Origin: Patescibacteria group bacterium
GTDB taxonomy: Bacteria > Patescibacteriota > Minisyncoccia > Minisyncoccales > Staskawiczbacteraceae
NCBI GenBank assembly: GCA_018829965.1
Contig: JAHJTG010000005.1
Location: forward strand, 1-49,557
Length of the DNA stretch: 49,557 bases
Direction: 5' to 3'
Part shown: positions 23,463-32,002 of the stretch, piece by piece
Layout: every line of letters begins with the position of its first letter
Position numbering within the stretch: position 1 is the first letter of the stretch
Position numbers and translations under genes: made by a program
Notes under the pieces: generated by a model
What the model was told of the DNA's origin: nothing
What the model saw: only the letters and a program-made list of their open reading frames with translations
Databases searched by the model: none

Positions 23463-24914
23463 CTAATAGTAATCCTTCACCTTCTTTAATTCATCGTGCT
23501 TTCTTAGTTTTTCAAGAGATTTTGCCTGAATCTGACGAATTCTCTCGCGAGTTACACCGAAGTCAACGCCAGTTTCTTCAAGGGTGTGCATAATACCATC
23601 TTCTAAACCAAATCTCATTGCTAAAATTTTTAATTCTCTCGGGCTTAATTCGCTCGAAAGTTCTTTTAATCGTCTCTTCAAAAGTTTATGAGCAGCCTCC
23701 ATTGATGGCGAAAGAGCCTTGTCGTCTTTAATAAATTCGGCTAAAACGCTCTCCTGTTTATCCTTGTCCTCGCCTACTGGCGTTTCTAAAGATACTGCCT
23801 TTTGAGCAATCTTTTTTATATGATGAACTTTATCAACTTCCAAGCCCATTTCAGATGCAACTTCCTCCGCTAAAGGTTCTCTGCCTAATTCCTGCAAAAG
23901 ATTTTTCCTGACTTTAGTATACTTTGAAATCGTCTCAATCATGTGAACGGGAATTCTAATAGTTCTTGCCTGGTCTGCTAAAGCGCGGGTAATTGCCTGT
24001 CTTATCCACCAAGTAGCATAAGTTGAAAACTTATAGCCTCTCCTCCAATCAAATTTTTTGACTGCCTTAAACAGACCCAAATTTCCTTCCTGAATTAAAT
24101 CAAGCATGGTTAAATTCGGGGACCTGCCGACATATTTTTTGGCGATAGAAACCACTAACCTTAAATTGGCTAAAGCCAGCCTGTTTTTTGCTTCTTCATC
24201 CCCTTTTTCTATCCTTTTAGATAATTCTTTTTCTTCTCTGGCAGTTAAAAAACTTACCTTCCCTATTTCCTTTAAATACATTTGGATAGGGTCAATTTTA
24301 CCTCCAATAAGTATTTTTTTCTTTTTCTCTTTCTTGCCTATTTTTGTTTTAATCTCTAAAAATTCTCGTGATTCTTTAATTTCAACGCCGTTTTCCTGTA
24401 AGGTTTCGTAGATTCTTTCCAACTCTTGGATGTTCTGCTCTATATCGGGGAAAGTATATAAAATTTCAGAGGTGGTAACAAAGCCTCTTTCACGCCCTTT
24501 TCTTACAATATTTTCTATCTGTTCTGGCGTTGCAACTATTTTTTTCCTCTTTACTACTATTTTCTGCTTTTTTACTTTTCTTTTTTTGCGCTTCTTTACT
24601 AACTTGCGAATCCTCTTTTTAATAATCTTTTTCTTCCCGCCTGCACCGCTTGTGGCGAAGCCACTACGGGCAGGTTTCTTTTTTAAAACCTTCGCTTTGC
24701 GGGATTTAACACGACGAATTTTTTTCTTTACCGACCTACGAGCTCTTTTTTTAGCGACTTTTTTCTTTTTCTTCTTTGCCAGTTTGCGAACCGTTTTTTT
24801 AATGGTTTTCCCGCCTGCATCGCTATGCCAGCCAGCAGTAGATACAGCGTTTCTGGCGGGCGAAGCATTGCGGGCAAGTTTCTTTTTTCGACGACTAATT
24901 ATTTTTTTCTTCAT
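23463..24914 (-). CDS. rpoD: RNA polymerase sigma-70 factor RpoD with a basic N-terminal extension
   Basis: A 483-residue primary sigma factor. Residues 1-127 are extremely Lys/Arg-rich, histone-H1-like. Two Ala/Gly/Ser-rich stretches (about 13-35 and 81-93) are encoded by palindromic repeat DNA. Residues 130-190 resemble region 1.1. From about 210 the core follows: region 1.2 ([11 protein letters not shown]), region 2 ([17 protein letters not shown]), region 3, and region 4 ending in the helix-turn-helix ([18 protein letters not shown]). It directs housekeeping transcription. It starts 5 bp after the dnaG stop, forming a dnaG-rpoD operon as in many bacteria. The basic extension probably adds nonspecific DNA binding; this is inference. 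Confidence 0.95.
   Translation of the reverse strand: MKKKIISRRKKKLARNASPARNAVSTAGWHSDAGGKTIKKTVRKLAKKKKKKVAKKRARRSVKKKIRRVKSRKAKVLKKKPARSGFATSGAGGKKKIIKKRIRKLVKKRKKRKVKKQKIVVKRKKIVATPEQIENIVRKGRERGFVTTSEILYTFPDIEQNIQELERIYETLQENGVEIKESREFLEIKTKIGKKEKKKKILIGGKIDPIQMYLKEIGKVSFLTAREEKELSKRIEKGDEEAKNRLALANLRLVVSIAKKYVGRSPNLTMLDLIQEGNLGLFKAVKKFDWRRGYKFSTYATWWIRQAITRALADQARTIRIPVHMIETISKYTKVRKNLLQELGREPLAEEVASEMGLEVDKVHHIKKIAQKAVSLETPVGEDKDKQESVLAEFIKDDKALSPSMEAAHKLLKRRLKELSSELSPRELKILAMRFGLEDGIMHTLEETGVDFGVTRERIRQIQAKSLEKLRKHDELKKVKDYY
24636..24674. repeat. Palindromic repeat inserted in frame in rpoD
   Basis: A GC-rich island in AT-rich coding DNA. On the minus strand it contains GTGGC-TTC-GCCAC, flanked by CCTGCCCG and CAGGCGGG, which pair with each other. 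It encodes [13 protein letters not shown], unlike the surrounding Lys/Arg tract. It looks like a REP-type element that entered the gene without breaking the frame. Confidence 0.55.
24810..24877. repeat. Second repeat insertion in rpoD
   Basis: A GC-rich segment with the same flanks (CCCGCCTGCA on the left, GCGGGCAAG on the right) encodes residues about 13-35 ([20 protein letters not shown] and GG) within the Lys-rich N-terminal extension of RpoD. It is related in flanks and composition to the copy at 24636 but longer in its middle. Confidence 0.5.
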
Positions 24915-24919
24915 AGCAT

Positions 24920-26746
24920 TTAAAGCTCTTTTGTTAATTTATTGAATTGTTCCATTAAATTATTAATTTTTCCAGAATCTTTTTCTGATTCTGCGAGCTT
25001 AATCTGGGCAGAGAGAGCTTTCAATTTATCCTTAACTTCGATGGATTTTAACCCTAAAAGACAAAGTTGAATTTCTTCTTCTACATCTTCATCATATTCC
25101 ACCTCTGCTCTTAAAGAAAGCACCCCAAGAAAATCCTTCAATTCTTCATCAGAGTCTGACTTGTTATATTTTACCGATAAATTATCAATAACCTCTTTTA
25201 AGTCTTTTTTATTGTTTTCTTTATCCCCTAATGATAATTTTTCTTGCTTTAATTTTTCTAAAATGTTCTTTATTTTTTCTGAAAAAAGAGGCAGATGCTG
25301 AATATCAATTAGATTTAAACTATCAGGCTCTTTCAGAATTAAAGATATTATTTTTTCTTCAAGTATTTTTTTTCTGCTAATAGGTTCAGAAAATTCTTTA
25401 ACTATTTTGCTTTTTTCTTCTACCCCCCTAACTAATTCTTGTAAAAAACTTTGTTCAACCTTTACTTTCTTTAATTCTTCTAAAACATCTTGGTCCTTTA
25501 CCGATAAAACTGTTGCCAATTTTTGGACCCAAAACGATTGCTCAATTTTATTTGGTATCTTTTTAATCACAGGCAATACTATTTTCCCAATTTCTTTCTT
25601 TCCTTCGGGCGTATTTTTATCGTATTTTGTAGTTGCAGAATCAAAATAAAAATCTAATATTGAACGCGCCCCAATTAAAGATTTCCCCCACCCTTTCGGG
25701 TCTTTTAATATAACGTCGGCTGGGTCAGAATCAGCTTCGGTCTGTTTTATAATTTTAATATTAAAACCTGCTTCTTGGGCCAAACCAATCCCTCTTTTTG
25801 TTGCGCTATCTCCGGCAACATCCATATCAAAAGCCAAAAGCAGATTCTCGGTGTATCGTTTTAAAATAATAAGGTGAGAAGAGGTTAAAGCTGTGCCCGA
25901 AACAGCAATTGTATTTTCAAACCCTGCCTGATGAGCCATAATTGTATCCGTGTAGCCCTCTGTAACTACGCAACAATTTTCTTTTCTTGCTGCTAATTTT
26001 GCAAAATTTAAACCATAGAGGGTATGGCTTTTATCATAAAGGAGAGTTTGAGGAGTATTAATATATTTTGCAACTTCTTCCTCCTCTGAAACTTTTTCAA
26101 AAACCCTAGCCCCAAACCCGATAACTTGGGAATTTAAATCAAAGACAGGGAATATAATTCTACCGCGGAACCTATCATAAAAGTTTTGTTTGTTTTCAGA
26201 TTTTATTGCCAAACCAGCTTTTTCTATTTCTTCCCTTTGATAACCTTTACCAACTAAAAAATCTGAGAGACCCTGCCAAGTGTTTGGTGAATACCCCAAA
26301 CGCCATTTTTTTATTGTTTCTGCTTTTATTCCTCTGTTTAAAAGATATTCCTGCGCTTTTTTCCCACCTGTGCTCCCATCAAGTTGTTTTTCAAAAAAAT
26401 TACAGGATGATTCGCAAATTTCATAAAGACGTTCTCTGGCAGTTGTTAATTGTGGGTCTTGACGCTTCAATTCTACCCCAGCTTTTTGAGCTAAAATCCG
26501 CAAAGCATCTCCGAATTCAACTCCTTCAATTTTCATTATAAAGTCAAAGATACTACTACCCTCTCCACATCCAAAACAATGCCACATCTGACGAGCCGGC
26601 GAAACAAAAAAAGAGGGTTTTTTTTCTGAATGAAATGGACAAACGCCCCTATAGTTGGCTCCAGTTTTCTTTAGCTTTACATAACTGCCAACTACTTCTA
26701 CTACGTCTAATTTATTTTTAATTTCTTCTATTTGAGAGGTGAACAT
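24920..26746 (-). CDS. dnaG: DNA primase DnaG
   Basis: It synthesises RNA primers at the replication fork. The start is taken at the ATG at 26746 ([19 protein letters not shown]), 12 codons inside the longest frame, because family members begin there and a -10 box lies just upstream. It has the CHC2 zinc finger ([11 protein letters not shown] and CFGCG), the RNA polymerase core, and TOPRIM residues (EGYTD, then AFDMD). The C-terminal helicase-binding region is helical and weakly conserved, as usual. Length of about 608 residues is typical. It is the first gene of the dnaG-rpoD operon. Confidence 0.95.
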   Translation of the reverse strand: MFTSQIEEIKNKLDVVEVVGSYVKLKKTGANYRGVCPFHSEKKPSFFVSPARQMWHCFGCGEGSSIFDFIMKIEGVEFGDALRILAQKAGVELKRQDPQLTTARERLYEICESSCNFFEKQLDGSTGGKKAQEYLLNRGIKAETIKKWRLGYSPNTWQGLSDFLVGKGYQREEIEKAGLAIKSENKQNFYDRFRGRIIFPVFDLNSQVIGFGARVFEKVSEEEEVAKYINTPQTLLYDKSHTLYGLNFAKLAARKENCCVVTEGYTDTIMAHQAGFENTIAVSGTALTSSHLIILKRYTENLLLAFDMDVAGDSATKRGIGLAQEAGFNIKIIKQTEADSDPADVILKDPKGWGKSLIGARSILDFYFDSATTKYDKNTPEGKKEIGKIVLPVIKKIPNKIEQSFWVQKLATVLSVKDQDVLEELKKVKVEQSFLQELVRGVEEKSKIVKEFSEPISRKKILEEKIISLILKEPDSLNLIDIQHLPLFSEKIKNILEKLKQEKLSLGDKENNKKDLKEVIDNLSVKYNKSDSDEELKDFLGVLSLRAEVEYDEDVEEEIQLCLLGLKSIEVKDKLKALSAQIKLAESEKDSGKINNLMEQFNKLTKEL

Positions 26747-26754
26747 TAAAATTA

Positions 26755-26782
26755 ATTTTACCACAAAATATTTAAAATTCAA
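26755..26782 (-). promoter_or_regulatory. Predicted dnaG-rpoD promoter
   Basis: On the minus strand, TTGAAT (26777-26782) and TAAAAT (26755-26760) are separated by 16 bp. The -10 box ends 8 bp before the ATG at 26746, so the transcript would have almost no leader. This supports the chosen dnaG start. Confidence 0.55.
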
Positions 26783-26810
26783 CCCATTCCACCTTATTTA
26801 ATAAAAACAT

Positions 26811-26838
26811 TTGACAGAACTTTTTATATTGTTATTAT
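26811..26838 (+). promoter_or_regulatory. Strong sigma-70-type promoter for a noncoding RNA
   Basis: A perfect TTGACA (26811-26816) with TATTAT (26833-26838) after 16 bp, or an equivalent TATTAT 3 bp further, points rightward into a region without a gene. A 16-bp perfect palindrome GTAATTTTAAAATTAC follows at 26855-26870 and may be an operator or the first RNA hairpin. Confidence 0.7.
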
Positions 26839-26844
26839 TATATT

Positions 26845-27077
26845 AATCTGAATTGTAATTTTAAAATTACGATTTATATATGATTTTGCTCTTTTATTCT
26901 TTAATCTGCTGAAAAACAAACTTAAATTAAGAACGATATTGTCACGATTGTAAGTATCGATTTACGATATACGTCAGATTATGATTGTGACAAAGGGTGA
27001 GCCGTAACTCAAAGTTTTGATTTCAGCTCACAAGGTTAAAACTGCGGTACATCGCCACGGCGTATCGCAGTTTTTTT
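26845..27077 (+). ncRNA. Probable structured noncoding RNA of unknown family, about 230 nt
   Basis: No plausible reading frame occupies 26783-27125, yet the stretch has a consensus promoter, several stems and a terminator. Stems: TTGTCAC (26939) with GTGACAA (26987), enclosing TATCG / CGATA; GTGAGC (26997) with GCTCAC (27026), enclosing TCAAA / TTTGA; and a terminal hairpin AACTGCG / CGCAGTT (27040-27072) continued by TAC / GTA and CGCC / GGCG pairs, then seven T. It lacks the marks of tmRNA (no T-arm or tag frame), RNase P RNA or SRP RNA. 6S RNA is not excluded but the several separate stems fit it poorly. Confidence 0.7.
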
Positions 27078-27089
27078 ATTCTAAAAAAA

Positions 27090-27113
27090 CCAGACTGTTA
27101 AGTCTGGCTTTTT
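27090..27113 (-). terminator. Bidirectional terminator
   Basis: A perfect 7-bp stem CCAGACT / AGTCTGG with loop GTTA has seven A on its left and five T within six bases on its right. On the minus strand it ends the SIMPL-HIT operon 13 bp after its stop; on the plus strand it backs up the RNA terminator. Confidence 0.9.
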
Positions 27114-27125
27114 AGTTTCGTCTTA

Positions 27126-27575
27126 TTAATTCGCTTTCTTTATTTCTTCTGCCAACTTCTTTAATTCTGAAATATCTGCTTGAGGTCCTAATTGAGTAGA
27201 AATATATCCTATATATTTATCAAAGAATATCCTGTCTTTTGCCCATGTTTCTTGAAATTTTTCTTCTAATCCATATAAAGGATAAAGCTTAAGATGAACA
27301 TGATTCACGCCCATTCCCTCTAACACCATAGCAACTCTTTTTACGCTTAATCCTTTTTCTAAAATCTTGGCAACTTTTTTAGATGCCTGCATTAATTCTT
27401 GATAAGCATCGTCTGACATATCAAAAGCATAAGAATCATAATGCTCCTTAGGCATAACCAAAGTCATGCCGCGAGTATTGGGATTAACATCTAAAATCGC
27501 TAGAAAATCTTGGTCTTCCCAAATTTTTTCAGAATCAATTTCCCCTTTTGCTATTTTACAAAATATGCAGTCCAT
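27126..27575 (-). CDS. HIT family hydrolase
   Basis: A 149-residue HIT protein (CIFCKIAKGEI at the start, then TLVMPKEHYDSY). These enzymes hydrolyse nucleotide-phosphate bonds. The HIT motif reads HVHLKLYP, so the third His of H-x-H-x-H is replaced by Lys, while the second His, the nucleophile, is kept. The last ~45 residues (YGLEEKFQETWAKDRIFF) extend past the usual end. It starts 1 bp after the stop of the SIMPL gene upstream, so both share an mRNA. Confidence 0.9.
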   Translation of the reverse strand: MDCIFCKIAKGEIDSEKIWEDQDFLAILDVNPNTRGMTLVMPKEHYDSYAFDMSDDAYQELMQASKKVAKILEKGLSVKRVAMVLEGMGVNHVHLKLYPLYGLEEKFQETWAKDRIFFDKYIGYISTQLGPQADISELKKLAEEIKKAN

Positions 27576-27576
27576 T

Positions 27577-28338
27577 TTATTTTACACGGTAAATAAGGAT
27601 TACCGTTGAATCAACTTCTTGCTGTCCAGATTGTATTTGTGGAGTAGGAACAACGCCTCCTCCTAACTGCGCAACTTCGCTCTTGTATACTGAATCGTAA
27701 TAACGTGGAGAATAACTATCCTGAACATTTATCAGTTTGCCTAATTTTATTCCAGAGGACTTAGCAATATCTTCTGCTTTTTGTTTTGCCTTTTTTATAG
27801 CTTGTATTCTTGCTTCCTGTTGCGCTTTTTCCAGGTATTCAATAGAAAAACTAATATTGCCGATTAAATTTGTCCCCCTATCGTTTGCTTTAGCTAAAAC
27901 ATCTCCTATTTTTGTAAAATCTCTTATTGATACCAGAATTGTATTGGTTAATTTATAACCAATAAATATCTGACCCTTATCTTCTGTCCAATTGTATTGA
28001 GGAGCTAAATTATATTGGGTTGTCTTGATGTCTTTTTCATCAATCCCCAGCCCCTTTATATCCCCGATTAGCCCATTCATCGCTTCCGTATTCTTCTTAA
28101 TGATATCCTGTATGTCTTTTCCCTCGTTGACCATACTCAAATCTATTGTCGCTAAATCAGGAATGACATAGACTTTTCCCTCTCCGGAAACTGACAGTTC
28201 TTGAGGCGTGTTCCCCGGAATGGTTTTAAACTTATACACTAATCCGCCAATAACTGATAAAACCACGATCAAAATAATAACTACTGCTAAATTGAATAAA
28301 CGATTTGATAATTCTATTTTTTTTGTTTCTTCTTCCAT
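27577..28338 (-). CDS. SIMPL (DUF541) domain protein, membrane-anchored
   Basis: A 253-residue protein with a cytoplasmic tip, one transmembrane segment (about 13-35), and an extracellular SIMPL domain: ELSVSGEGKVYVIPDLATI, then YNWTEDKGQIFIGYKLTN and KAKQKAEDIAKSSGIKLGKL. SIMPL proteins are oligomeric envelope proteins tied to oxidative stress protection or signalling in other bacteria. It precedes the HIT gene by 1 bp. Confidence 0.9.
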   Translation of the reverse strand: MEEETKKIELSNRLFNLAVVIILIVVLSVIGGLVYKFKTIPGNTPQELSVSGEGKVYVIPDLATIDLSMVNEGKDIQDIIKKNTEAMNGLIGDIKGLGIDEKDIKTTQYNLAPQYNWTEDKGQIFIGYKLTNTILVSIRDFTKIGDVLAKANDRGTNLIGNISFSIEYLEKAQQEARIQAIKKAKQKAEDIAKSSGIKLGKLINVQDSYSPRYYDSVYKSEVAQLGGGVVPTPQIQSGQQEVDSTVILIYRVK

Positions 28339-28417
28339 TGTATTTTCTTGCCCGCCTCAATATAAAAGCTTTGGGGCGAGTAAATTTGATTATTAATTTT
28401 AAGCGACCTTTTTTAAA

Positions 28418-29566
28418 TTAATTAGTAGTTGGCGTTAAGATTTTCTTATACAAGGCAATCGTTTTCTCAATCATAACATCAGACCTAAATTGTTCCGCAG
28501 TTTCTTTCGCATTCAAAGATAAACGGCGCCGTAAAACAGCGTCTTTAATCAAAAGGCTTATCTTTTCCTCGGCCTCAGCAAGGGTGCGAACAATAAACCC
28601 ATTTTCTCCATCGCGAATAATCTCAGGAGCTACACCGACAGGAAAACTAATGGGAACCAAACGCTGTGACATTGCTTCAATCAAGCTTAAAGAAAATCCC
28701 TCATAGCGAGAAGTTAAAAGAACAACCCCTCCCGCATATCTGTTAAGCATATCGGGGATAGTATCTTTAACCGCATTTACAATAACGGAATGATTTGGAA
28801 TATTGTCTTTCATCCATCGAGTTAATTTTTTATTCCGCGACATTAACACCGAAAATTTATCAACTTCTGGAAACTTCTCAAAAAGACATATAAGACGATC
28901 AACTCCTTTCAATTTTAGCGTAAATGAGTCTTCCCCAATTCTACCTAAGAAAATAAGGGATGGCTTATTATTAAAATCTGCATCTAGGGTTTCAAACCAA
29001 TAATCCTCTATTGCATTATGAATAACTTCAATTTTCTCAATTGCGATACCTACTCCAACAAGATCATCTTTCACTATATTAGACGTAGCTATAACATAAT
29101 TTGTATGTTCTGCTGCATATTTTTCAATGGAAGCAATATCATTTAACGGACGACGTGTCTTTATATTAAGCTCACGAATCGCACCAGATTGTTTTAAACG
29201 GAGAAAAACATCATTACATTCCTTCTCTAAAAGACCTGTTTTCGGAACAGCTCGTAGAAAACCTGTGGTGGTTGAACCAAAATGCGACACTACTGGTTTA
29301 GAAAAACGAAGAAAAGCAAGTGGCGTATAAGTTGTTCCTTGAATAATATCGTGACGCAATACTTCGTCACGTCTTTCTAATAGAGAATAGAAGAAAAGAA
29401 TATTGTTAATACCTTTGAAATGAGTAGGAGTATCATTGAGTAAGAATTGCGGGTAGAAATTATTCACCTCTACTTCTTTCTCTCTCAATTTACCGGCGAT
29501 AAGATCGTTAATAAAGTGGGCACCGGAACCTATCTTTTTATCACTATGAATAAATGCTATTTTCAT
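28418..29566 (-). CDS. Glycosyltransferase family 4 (GT-B) protein
   Basis: It starts at the ATG at 29566 (MKIAFIHSDKKIGSGAHFI); a longer frame to 29635 is coded by the upstream repeat and is rejected. The C-terminal half has the GT4 signature LIFLGRI, then VVLLTSRYEGFSLSLIEAMSQ with the Glu-x7-Glu pattern, and EIIRDGENGFIV. It transfers sugar from a nucleotide donor to an acceptor, probably for cell-surface glycan. No other sugar gene is nearby, so the acceptor is unknown. Confidence 0.88.
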   Translation of the reverse strand: MKIAFIHSDKKIGSGAHFINDLIAGKLREKEVEVNNFYPQFLLNDTPTHFKGINNILFFYSLLERRDEVLRHDIIQGTTYTPLAFLRFSKPVVSHFGSTTTGFLRAVPKTGLLEKECNDVFLRLKQSGAIRELNIKTRRPLNDIASIEKYAAEHTNYVIATSNIVKDDLVGVGIAIEKIEVIHNAIEDYWFETLDADFNNKPSLIFLGRIGEDSFTLKLKGVDRLICLFEKFPEVDKFSVLMSRNKKLTRWMKDNIPNHSVIVNAVKDTIPDMLNRYAGGVVLLTSRYEGFSLSLIEAMSQRLVPISFPVGVAPEIIRDGENGFIVRTLAEAEEKISLLIKDAVLRRRLSLNAKETAEQFRSDVMIEKTIALYKKILTPTTN

Positions 29567-29614
29567 AAATTTACTACGTGATGAATAGCCTAGGACCTCT
29601 TTCTTATTTTTTAT

Positions 29615-29700
29615 CTTATCAAAAAACCACCTCAATTAAAAGGCTGGTGAGGTGGGACGTCCGCCAAAGGACGGATCTCGCCTAAGGCGGAAACTTAAAA
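29615..29700 (-). repeat. Dispersed intergenic repeat, copy C
   Basis: It combines the hairpin block (ACCACC...GGTGAGG, imperfect) with GGGACG, then two GC-rich hairpins: GTCCGCC-AAA-GGACGG and CGCC-TAA-GGCG. The second block recurs almost exactly at 30750. It lies between dus and the glycosyltransferase gene and probably ends the dus transcript. Confidence 0.6.
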
Positions 29701-29723
29701 CTTTTACCATAAAATCGTGTCCG

Positions 29724-30692
29724 TTATTTTAAAAAGTCTTCTACTTTTTGCCTTGCTTCAGACGAATTTTTGACTTTCATAAGACTCTCTCTAAGATCTT
29801 TAGCGCCTTTAAATCCCTTTGCATATTCATGGAAATGTTTTTTCATGCTATCAAACTGCTTACAACAGCCATCTTTTCCAATATCTTTTTTATAAAAATC
29901 GTCAAAAATTTCAGCGTGTTCAATAATAGCATTCAGTCGTTCTAAAATAGACGGGTAATGTCCGGAAAAAAACCAAGGATTTCCTAAAACGCCTCTTCCG
30001 ATCATAATACCGTCTAATCCTGTTTTTTCTACTAATTGACGAGCTTCTGCAATCGACCTTACATCACCGTTTCCTAAAATTAACGTCTCGGGCGCATAGC
30101 GGTCCCTGAGCCTTACAATCTCCTCTGCTAATTCCCAATTGGCAGGAACCCTATACTTTTCATTCCTAGTACGAAAATGTACAGTCAATGCAGCGATATT
30201 TTCCTTAAGAAGGGTAGGAATCCATTCGTCAATTTGTTTCTTCGCATATCCAATGCGCGTTTTTACCGAAACAGGAAGTTTCCCCGCCTCTTTTTTTGTC
30301 GCCCTAATAATCTCTTTTGCTAAACCAGGGCTTTTAATTAATGCTGCACCCCCTCCCTTTTTTTCTATATCTCTATTGGGACAACCCATATTAATATCAA
30401 TGCCATCAAACCCAAGCCCTGCGATCATCTCCGCTGCTTTTTCAAACTGAAGAGGATTTGACCCAAAGACTTGAACGACTATGGGGTGTTCTGCTGGAAA
30501 AAACTTTAAAATTTTTAGGCAGTGTTCTCTACCCTTAGAAAACAAACCGTCTGTTGAGACAAATTCCGTCCAAAAAACACTAGGCCTGCCATATTTCAAA
30601 AACATCAACCGAAACGCTTCGTCAGTTATGCCTGACATAGGCGCCACAACCATAATCGGTTTTTTTAACTTTTTCCAAAAACCAAGTTTCAT
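29724..30692 (-). CDS. dus: tRNA-dihydrouridine synthase
   Basis: A TIM-barrel flavoenzyme reducing uridines in tRNA D loops with FMN and NADPH. Signatures are MVVAPMSGITDEAFR at the N-terminus, DGIDINMGCPNRDIEKKGGG with the catalytic Cys, PVSVKTRIGY, LTVHFRTR, and DGIMIGRGVLGNPWF. The start is the ATG at 30692; a GTG four codons earlier is less likely. About 322 residues, usual for the family. Which tRNA position it modifies is not decided by sequence. Confidence 0.95.
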   Translation of the reverse strand: MKLGFWKKLKKPIMVVAPMSGITDEAFRLMFLKYGRPSVFWTEFVSTDGLFSKGREHCLKILKFFPAEHPIVVQVFGSNPLQFEKAAEMIAGLGFDGIDINMGCPNRDIEKKGGGAALIKSPGLAKEIIRATKKEAGKLPVSVKTRIGYAKKQIDEWIPTLLKENIAALTVHFRTRNEKYRVPANWELAEEIVRLRDRYAPETLILGNGDVRSIAEARQLVEKTGLDGIMIGRGVLGNPWFFSGHYPSILERLNAIIEHAEIFDDFYKKDIGKDGCCKQFDSMKKHFHEYAKGFKGAKDLRESLMKVKNSSEARQKVEDFLK

Positions 30693-30749
30693 AATTCTAA
30701 ACACTTTTTAAAAAAGAACGCCCAGTCTTTCAAATGGACGCTCAACCAG

Positions 30750-30818
30750 CGGGCCAAGTGGGACGTCCGCCAAAGGACGGATCTCGCCCAAGGCGGAAAC
30801 TTGGAACCTTTTTCCTAA
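30750..30818 (-). repeat. Dispersed intergenic repeat, copy D
   Basis: GGGCCAAGTGGGACG is followed by the two GC-rich hairpins also present at 29660, then ACTTGGAACC and a T-rich tail. Compared with copies E and F, the hairpins look like an insertion into the short form GGGACGAACTTGGAACC. It separates the NUDIX and dus genes. Confidence 0.6.
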
Positions 30819-30836
30819 AATTCAAACTATCTGAGA

Positions 30837-31280
30837 CTATACAGAATAAAACTTATTAGACAAATAATTATTCAAAACTTCTTGAGATGGTTGAAAAATT
30901 GGTTTTGGCAAACTACTTAATTCAAACCAACGCCATTCAGTGATTTCATCTGGTTCTTTTATCTCTGGCTCGCCACTAAAATCTTCGCATAAAAATCCGA
31001 CAGTAATGAAATGGGCATCAGAAACAATATTATTAGACAAACTGATAACTTCCATTTTATTAACTTGCATCCCCGTTTCTTCTAAAACTTCCCTTTCCGC
31101 TCCCTGTTCAAAGGTTTCTCCAAAGTGGAGTTTTCCACCAGGCATAGTCCATGTTCCCTCACCATGCAAAGCGCTTGATGCTTTCTCTGGGTCATCATGC
31201 CTTTTTCCTAAAAGAATCTTTTTATCTTTTAGAAGCATAACTCCAAACCCAACACCTACTTTTTTATTTTGTTGATCCAT
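30837..31280 (-). CDS. NUDIX hydrolase
   Basis: A 147-residue pyrophosphohydrolase. The NUDIX box is complete: Gly-x5-Glu-x7-Arg-Glu-Val-x-Glu-Glu-x-Gly (FGETFEQGAEREVLEETGM). Substrates of this family include modified nucleoside triphosphates and nucleotide sugars; which applies here is unknown. WTMPGGKLHFGE at the front is typical of the MutT/Nudt15-like group. Confidence 0.93.
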   Translation of the reverse strand: MDQQNKKVGVGFGVMLLKDKKILLGKRHDDPEKASSALHGEGTWTMPGGKLHFGETFEQGAEREVLEETGMQVNKMEVISLSNNIVSDAHFITVGFLCEDFSGEPEIKEPDEITEWRWFELSSLPKPIFQPSQEVLNNYLSNKFYSV

Positions 31281-31355
31281 ATAGTTTAATTTAAAAAATA
31301 ATAATTTGGTGGGGCTTCGTTATTATAACAATAAAATTTATAAATAATTCCTTAG

Positions 31356-31396
31356 TGGGGCAAGTGGGACGAACTTGGAACCTTTTTTCTAAAATC
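31356..31396 (-). repeat. Dispersed intergenic repeat, copy E (short form)
   Basis: GGGGCAAGTGGGACG and AACTTGGAACC without the GC-rich hairpins, followed by TTTTTTCTAAAATC. On the minus strand the GGTTCC...TTCGTCCCAC part recalls a tRNA T-arm and acceptor end with two bases missing. It lies between the HIT-like and NUDIX genes. Confidence 0.55.
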
Positions 31397-31410
31397 TTGC
31401 TCGGATAATT

Positions 31411-31827
31411 TTATTTCATATAATCCCTCATTTTTTTAACTATATCTTTAACTTCCAAAAATACCTCATCGTTAACCATGTTTTCCTTTGCGTGGTTAAT
31501 TATCGGCCTAATTGATTCAACTTTATTACCAAATTTATTCATCCATTCATATCTTGGAAAAATCCATAAGTGGAAACCATGTCGTGACCCTTCGTCTTGA
31601 TAAAGACAAACTGTTTTGATACCCAACACATCTTTCATCCCCTTTCTTAACTTCCTAGTTAAATAAAGAAATTCATTCGCTTCTTTTTCATCAAATTCAT
31701 CTAAAGATACTCTATTTTTTATTGAGGCAACAATAAAAAAACCGGGGATAGGAACTTCCCAATCTTGATGAATATCAAAATAATCAGTGACAATTATTTT
31801 TTCATTTGGAAAAAATTGTTCTTCCAT
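31411..31827 (-). CDS. HIT-like superfamily protein
   Basis: A 138-residue protein with a HIT-type motif HGFHLWIFPR near residues 84-93. The strand before it (TVCLYQDEGSR) and the N-terminal FFIVASIKNRVSL fit the HIT fold. The motif departs from H-x-H-x-H (His-Gly-Phe-His), so the activity may differ from classical HIT hydrolases. It stands alone between two dispersed repeat copies. Confidence 0.7.
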   Translation of the reverse strand: MEEQFFPNEKIIVTDYFDIHQDWEVPIPGFFIVASIKNRVSLDEFDEKEANEFLYLTRKLRKGMKDVLGIKTVCLYQDEGSRHGFHLWIFPRYEWMNKFGNKVESIRPIINHAKENMVNDEVFLEVKDIVKKMRDYMK

Positions 31828-31837
31828 ATTTCAATTC

Positions 31838-31924
31838 TATCAAAAAACCACCTCAATTAAAAGGTGGTTCCATAATCTTTAAAAAGCGGGCAAGATGGGA
31901 CGAACTTGGAACCTTTTTCCTAAA
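31838..31924 (-). repeat. Dispersed intergenic repeat, copy F (complete form)
   Basis: The most complete copy: a hairpin AACCACCT / AGGTGGTT (31846-31869) and the segment GCGGGCAAGATGGGACG-AACTTGGAACC with its T-rich tail. On the minus strand the stem is followed by six T, so it should end the flavoprotein gene's transcript. It is the best reference for aligning the other five. Confidence 0.7.
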
Positions 31925-32002
31925 GCCTTACACTGATATCCCAAACTTAAGTCCCGCAAATATGGATTAAATATATCAAATTTTAGATTATTTCACAATT
32001 AT

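Noticed and set aside
24106-24945. Long plus-strand frames opposite rpoD
   Set aside because: They arise from the Lys-rich coding (AAA/AAG) read backwards as Phe/Leu-rich sequence; rpoD is certain on the minus strand.
29567-29635. N-terminal extension of the glycosyltransferase beginning MRWFFDK
   Set aside because: It is translated from the upstream repeat and hairpin; homologous starts begin at MKIAFIHSD.
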